Source: Euperipatoides rowelli | Lineage: Eukaryota; Onychophora; Udeonychophora; Euonychophora; Peripatopsidae | Strand: one strand, 5' to 3' | Assembly: GCA_003024985.2 (NCBI GenBank) | Contig: PXIH01S0006231.1 | Length of the DNA: 11,752 nt | Part shown: positions 8,278 through 11,752 of the stretch, piece after piece | Layout of the letters: the number at the start of each line of letters is the position of its first letter | How positions within the stretch are numbered: position 1 is the first letter of the stretch | Notes under the pieces: generated by a model | Database searches by the model: none | What the model was told of the DNA's origin: nothing | Seen by the model: only the letters and a program-made list of their open reading frames with translations | Made by a program: the position numbers and the translations under genes

Positions 8278-8320
8278 TGCTTTGAATTTTGTTCTAACTG
8301 CCAGCTCTTATGGCATTTGT
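8278..8320 (+). repeat. Solitary partial minisatellite monomer
   Basis: TGCTTTGAATTTTGTTC, then CTGCCAGCTCTTATGG and ATTTGT, match the second half of the monomers tandemly repeated at 9160-9432, about 0.9 kb downstream. Just upstream, GGCTGAGTCAA (8255-8265) loosely parallels GCTGAGTCAA at 8928-8937. It is either a founder unit or a copy that moved from the array. Confidence 0.75.
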
Positions 8321-9159
8321 TTGCAGTGTTCGATTTTAGCACTATTCCTGTGTTCCGAGAATAGTAAACACCATATTAGAATAGTTAAATCCAAACGCTA
8401 ATGTTACGTTGGAATAGTAGAAAAAAAATATTGTTGGGTCACTTTTTTAATTATTATTTTATTAGATTAAATTCTGCATTAAGATTTCATATCCAATTTT
8501 ATACAATTGTAATAAGTTACCCTAATTATATTTTTAAAATCAATTAAATCCAAGACACAGTAGGCTATATAATTTAATATTAGCAATTGATGTAACTCGA
8601 TTATTCACATCTATAGACAGTTTGCATTTTCAGTATTATTGGCACTTTGCTTATATTTTCATCTTGTGTAAATTGGATGCAAGATAACTCGTATTGTTTA
8701 GCAAAATTCATTTTTTGATAAGTAGAAAATATTCTCATTTCAAATAAGAACTTCACTAATATTTTTCATAAAATGTATATTTGTCAATAATATTATAGAA
8801 CAACAGTTTATATTTCCTCTCTAAAAAATATACAAGTTTAAAAATTAAAATATCAGTTGAACAATTTAATTAAAATATGTAATTTTGAATCGTTTTGATG
8901 GCAATGATTATTTTATTTTAATAAAGCTGAGTCAAGTTCCACTTTATCTCCACTCCTCTCTTTCAGGCAGGGTTATAACAGGGGGGAAGTATTCATTTAA
9001 ATTTTTTAAAAATTAATATTTTACGTCAGAAATATCGTTTTAAAATTGATAGATTTTTTTTTTGTGGGATAGTAATTTGCTGTACGGAATAATGAATATA
9101 CGGTAATGCATCACTGTTCCATATGAACAGTATCCAAAAATATTAAAGTCATACCCTGA
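8321..9159. other. AT-rich non-coding sequence between minisatellite copies
   Basis: No gene is seen. GAATAGT occurs three times within 60 bases (8359, 8379, 8412), with its reverse complement ACTATTC at 8341-8347. The rest is AT-rich filler with a short GC-richer patch at 8940-8990. Confidence 0.6.
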
Positions 9160-9432
9160 AATCAGTTAAATGAAAGCTGGATTGTTTACTAATGGTCTTT
9201 GAATTTTGTTCTACTTCCAGGTCTAATGAGATTTGTATATAATCAGTTAAATGAAAGCTGGATAAATGATTATTACCGTTCTTTGAATTTTGTTCAAGTG
9301 CCAGCTCTTATGGGATTTGTATGTAAACAGTTAAATGAAAGCTGAATTCATTTACTAAACATGCTTTGAATTTTGTTCCACTGCCAGCTCGTTTAGGATT
9401 TGTATGTAGGCTAATCAGTTAAACGAAAGCTG
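9160..9432 (+). repeat. Minisatellite: three units of about 81-87 bp plus a partial fourth
   Basis: Units begin at 9160, 9241, 9326 and 9413 with AA(T)CAGTTAAATGAAAGCTG. Each full unit continues through a variable spacer to CTTTGAATTTTGTTC, a CCAGCTC-like block and GATTTGTAT. Units differ by substitutions and small indels, so the array is not recent. The fourth unit stops after its first 20 bases, where the sequence turns back on itself as a hairpin. A fifth, solitary partial unit lies at 8278-8320. Confidence 0.9.
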
Positions 9433-9449
9433 ATTAGCCTACATACAAA
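9399..9449. repeat. Perfect 20-bp-arm hairpin at the minisatellite end
   Basis: Arms 9399-9418 (TTTGTATGTAGGCTAATCAG) and 9430-9449 are exact reverse complements around an 11-base loop (9419-9429). The left arm is the junction of units 3 and 4. The right arm is an inverted copy of that junction, and beyond it the sequence leaves the array into an A-run. A short inverted duplication at the end of the array is the simplest origin. Confidence 0.9.
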
Positions 9450-10225
9450 AAAAAATGATTATCTCATTTTTGGTTATAAAAAATATACGTATTTTCCTTA
9501 CACTAAAATTCCTCAATCCAAGGGTTAATATACTGTATATAAAAAAAAAATAATGTAATAGCATATTTTTTTTATATATAAACCACCCATTAATCTAAAA
9601 TCCTTAACTACTTTTAGACAATTGGCTATATTTAAAAAAAAAAAAAATTCACAGGCTAAAAAAAAAAAAAAAAAGAACTTAAAATGTAATATTTTACAAT
9701 AGCCTAATATTAATAGTCTCTGGAGTAATAGATGCAACAATATTTGAGCAAGAATAATAAATCAAAGCCACTTGGACTTGAATTTTCAAATGGCTAGAAG
9801 GAAGAGAATAAGTAGAGCAAGGGCACTGATCATAATTTATTTCTTGACGAGAACACTCAATCAATCTCAAACAAAGTCTTAGATACACAAAGCCTACATG
9901 CGCTTCCATCTAGTTTGAAATCAGACAAGGAATTATTATTTCTACGATCATTCTCATTGCAGTTTTGGTGAAAAGAAAAAAAGAGAAAAAAATCAGCTAA
10001 TTAAAAAACCAAACCAATATTTAATAAAACCATCAATAAGCCTCAATATAAAAAAGAATTATTGTAAACTCAATGAAGAAAGTAATCATTAGACTTAGTT
10101 TTGATTGATAGAGAAATAATTGATATTAATTTGTTAGTAGCCTACTATGATTGTCCAAAAATTACAGTTGTGGCTGGCCATATTTCTAATTTTAAAATCC
10201 GGCTGATACAAACACATTTTAGGAA
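9450..10225. other. A-rich non-coding sequence, no confident gene
   Basis: Long A-runs lie near 9541-9550, 9634-9647 and 9660-9674. The minus-strand open frame at 9525-9740 is mainly poly-Phe from these runs and is not a gene. A second minus-strand frame at 9694-9909 (71 codons, several Cys) has a more even composition. It shows no motif I recognise, and I do not call it a gene. Confidence 0.55.
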
Positions 10226-10255
10226 GGGGGGGGGGAGGTCAGGGCAAACCCCCCC
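10226..10255. repeat. Poly-G / poly-C stretch (G10 ... C7)
   Basis: A run of ten G (10226-10235) is followed 13 bases later by seven C (10249-10255), which can pair as a GC hairpin. The downstream block CTCTCCAATTTTT, then GAGCCAAATTTGTTA (to 10292), loosely resembles 2283-2320 beside repeat Y copy 1. Confidence 0.7.
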
Positions 10256-10311
10256 TCTCCAATTTTTTTTTAGTTTTTGAGCCAAATTTGTTACATTTTA
10301 AACACAGCATG

Positions 10312-10780
10312 TACCGTAGAATACCGAGAAAGGGCGCATGCGCTCTTATCATTCGTTTGGGGTGAAATGGGGGGTGGGGGGTGGGAAGGCGGCGCTCTTG
10401 TTCGGCTCCATGCTAGTGAACCTTAGATTTACCATAATGCATTGCAAAACTGATCAGGCGATCTTCTTTGGATATAGGCTAATCAGAATTTCTTAAAAAG
10501 ATTGTTTTTCAAAACGGCACCCTTGCTTGGACATGCTTCCCAAAACTTTATGAAATTGGCTGGTACACACTAAAAGATTACGTCACACATCAATAAAGGT
10601 TAGCTGATATGTGCCAAGTAAGAGCGCCGTCTAAGTTAAAACTTTCACTTTTTAATTTACAGGCCTGTTTATGAGGATTCAACGTAATTCACAGAAACTA
10701 TATTTATCTAGATGATGTAAAACACATAAAAATCATGTCACAGCAACATTTCATGTCAGATGGTGACATGAAAATTTTTA
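10312..10780 (+). repeat. Dispersed repeat Y, copy 2 (about 469 bp)
   Basis: The direct-orientation partner of 1761-2235, with the same start (TACCGTAGAAT) and the same order of blocks to AAAATTTTTA. Conserved blocks include GCGCTCTTGTTCGGCTCCA (10392), AATGCATTGCAAAA, CAAAACGGCACCCTTGCTTGG, CTGGTACACACTAAAA and ATGATGTAAAACACATAAAAA. The inverted core AAGAGCGC lies at 10620-10627. Unlike copy 1, its 5' part has an expanded G-rich patch (10359-10385). There is no terminal inverted repeat, target duplication or reading frame. It is more GC-rich than its surroundings. Confidence 0.85.
10359..10385 (+). other. G-quadruplex-type motif inside repeat Y copy 2
   Basis: Four G-runs (10359-10362, 10369-10374, 10376-10381, 10383-10385) are separated by loops of 6, 1 and 1 bases. 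This satisfies the usual four-run pattern with loops of at most 7. The matching part of copy 1 (around 1810-1827) has only three such runs. Confidence 0.75.
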
Positions 10781-10784
10781 CATG

Positions 10785-10915
10785 GCACTCTTGTATGGAT
10801 ACAATGTCCTGAACCTTAGATGAGGTAAAATGAAGCAAAAATCTAGGGGGGCGCTCTTGTATGGATACCCCTTGACAACCTTAAAACAACTAAAAAAAAC
10901 AAATGAAAAGGACCT
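10785..10915 (+). repeat. Two further Y-type monomers downstream of copy 2
   Basis: GCACTCTTGTATGGATAC begins at 10785 and GCGCTCTTGTATGGATAC at 10851, exactly 66 bases apart. The first continues with TGAACCTTAGAT and AATGAAGCAAAAA in the same order as the monomer at 10392 inside copy 2. The second has ACAACCTTAAAA and then decays. They extend the monomer family beyond the part shared with copy 1 and are more like each other at their starts than like the units inside Y. Confidence 0.7.
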
Positions 10916-11658
10916 ATCAAATAATTGGGGTGAGGAGAAAGGTCATTAATGTTGTACCTACAGACGACATGATTAGGGAGCATTTCAATTTACTTATCTA
11001 ATTTAGGAAGTCCTGGAGTCAACAACATGTGAGAACTGAGAAGCACTGTCTTATTTATTTGACGACATATTTCAGGCTTCGAACCTAACAATTCTCAAAC
11101 TAGAATTTTTGAGGAATAATTCCTTGAATTTTTAATATGATTGAACTCTCAATTTTCACTATATATTATAGGCTACTGTTGGCAAAAAATAAAGCATAGT
11201 AACCCTTTGATGCTTTAAAAAATAAAATAAAATTATTTTTATTTACAGTAGCCTACCTCAGTTTTCAATTGAAGCATTCAATATTCAAACATATGATTCA
11301 GTAATTTTTGCAGAAATTTTCCAGTATTTTTAAAGGTTGACATCTTACCAATTATCATTATTTAATAAATGCCATATTAATTTATATCTGTTGGTTGTTA
11401 ATGTATATGCAATTTCTCTTTGTCTTCATATTTCCATATTTAATAACTTTCTACAGATTTTAATTTAATATTCCAAACTATTAGGCTATAGTTATTTTTT
11501 GTTTCTTTAAAAATTAAATTTTTCTCTTTTAATTTTCTCACATTTTCAATTTTTTTTTACTGTTACGTGTGTCGGTTAAATTTTGATAAATTTTGATCAT
11601 CGCCTCCCCCCCCCCTCAATTTTAACAAAGTACGTAGAAATTTTATGAACCGTGCGAG
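10916..11658. other. AT-rich non-coding sequence, no gene seen
   Basis: No gene or RNA is supported. TTCGAACC at 11078-11085 gives a tRNA B-box-like word on the minus strand, but no matching A-box or cloverleaf is present. A ten-base C-run lies at about 11607-11616. Confidence 0.65.
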
Positions 11659-11752
11659 AGAAATTGATCCCTTTGAATTGCTTTATCTTTTCCCAAACAT
11701 ACTATTTGATAAAATTTGTTTATATTTTATACAATTTTAAAGATATTAATCT
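11659..11752 (+). repeat. 94-bp exact direct repeat, copy 2 (at the window end)
   Basis: Identical to 4957-5050 and truncated by the window end, exactly where copy 1 enters a poly-T run. Upstream of this copy the sequence has no similarity to the sequence upstream of copy 1. The offset between copies is 6702 bp. Confidence 0.95.

Noticed and set aside
9525-9740. Minus-strand open frame with poly-Phe
   Set aside because: The Phe run is only the reverse of A-runs on the plus strand.
9694-9909. Minus-strand open frame of 71 codons with several Cys and fairly even composition, containing a pyrimidine-rich CTTCCTTCTAG that could be a splice acceptor
   Set aside because: No domain is recognisable, there is no partner exon, and a lone acceptor-like string is weak evidence. 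Transcript data or conservation in a related species would be needed to call it an exon.
11070-11095. Possible tRNA or SINE B-box on the minus strand (GGTTCGAAGCC)
   Set aside because: The T-arm-like fold is plausible, but there is no A-box at the right distance, no anticodon or acceptor stem, and no repeated copies in the window.
1-11752. CRISPR array, bacterial operon, phage or integron content
   Set aside because: There are no regularly spaced identical repeats, no ribosome-binding-site-led genes and no long ORFs. The LINE remnant and microsatellites point to a eukaryotic nuclear genome.

Overview
The window is AT-rich (roughly 30% G+C by eye) non-coding eukaryotic DNA, most likely intergenic or intronic sequence from an animal. 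No open reading frame has the length, composition or motifs of a real gene. The longest open frames are about 80 codons and are low-complexity or lie inside repeats. No tRNA, rRNA or snRNA was recognised. Evidence for an animal source is a decayed non-LTR retrotransposon of the CR1/L2/Jockey kind, a short inverted-repeat DNA transposon, microsatellites, poly-A/poly-T runs, and strong enrichment of the short words TAGGCT/AGCCTA and TACNGTA. I have an unproven impression that these words are common in some marine invertebrate genomes, but I cannot name a phylum.

Layout. 1-1760 is mostly featureless AT-rich sequence with one nested hairpin at about 1146-1258. 1761-2235 is the first copy (Y1) of a dispersed repeat of about 470 bp whose second copy (Y2) is at 10312-10780 in the same orientation. 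The family is built from diverged monomers of about 50-66 bp, each starting with a word like GCGCTCTTGT. 2381-2750 (minus strand) is the C-terminal end of a LINE reverse transcriptase with frameshifts and stops. 3645-4086 is a non-autonomous inverted-repeat transposon (MITE-like) built as a head-to-tail dimer: about 180 bp of body is repeated twice, each copy ending in the same terminus, with only one left terminus. An 8-bp direct repeat flanks it. 4153-4309 is a weak candidate short insertion. At 4956 there is a single N, and immediately after it starts a 94-bp segment that recurs with no mismatch as the last 94 bases of the window (11659-11752). 5051-8250 is AT-rich with no gene seen. 8278-8320 and 9160-9432 are single and tandem copies of a minisatellite of about 81-87 bp, and the array ends in a perfect 20-bp-stem hairpin. 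9450-10200 is A-rich filler, followed by a poly-G/poly-C stretch, Y2, and two further monomers downstream.

Nothing here works as a pathway or operon. The interest lies in repeat architecture: a tandem-dimer MITE, a composite monomer-built repeat family, a minisatellite ending in a hairpin, an over-represented short-word vocabulary, and an exact terminal duplication beside an N. That duplication may mark an assembly junction, a circular molecule or a tandem unit of 6702 bp.
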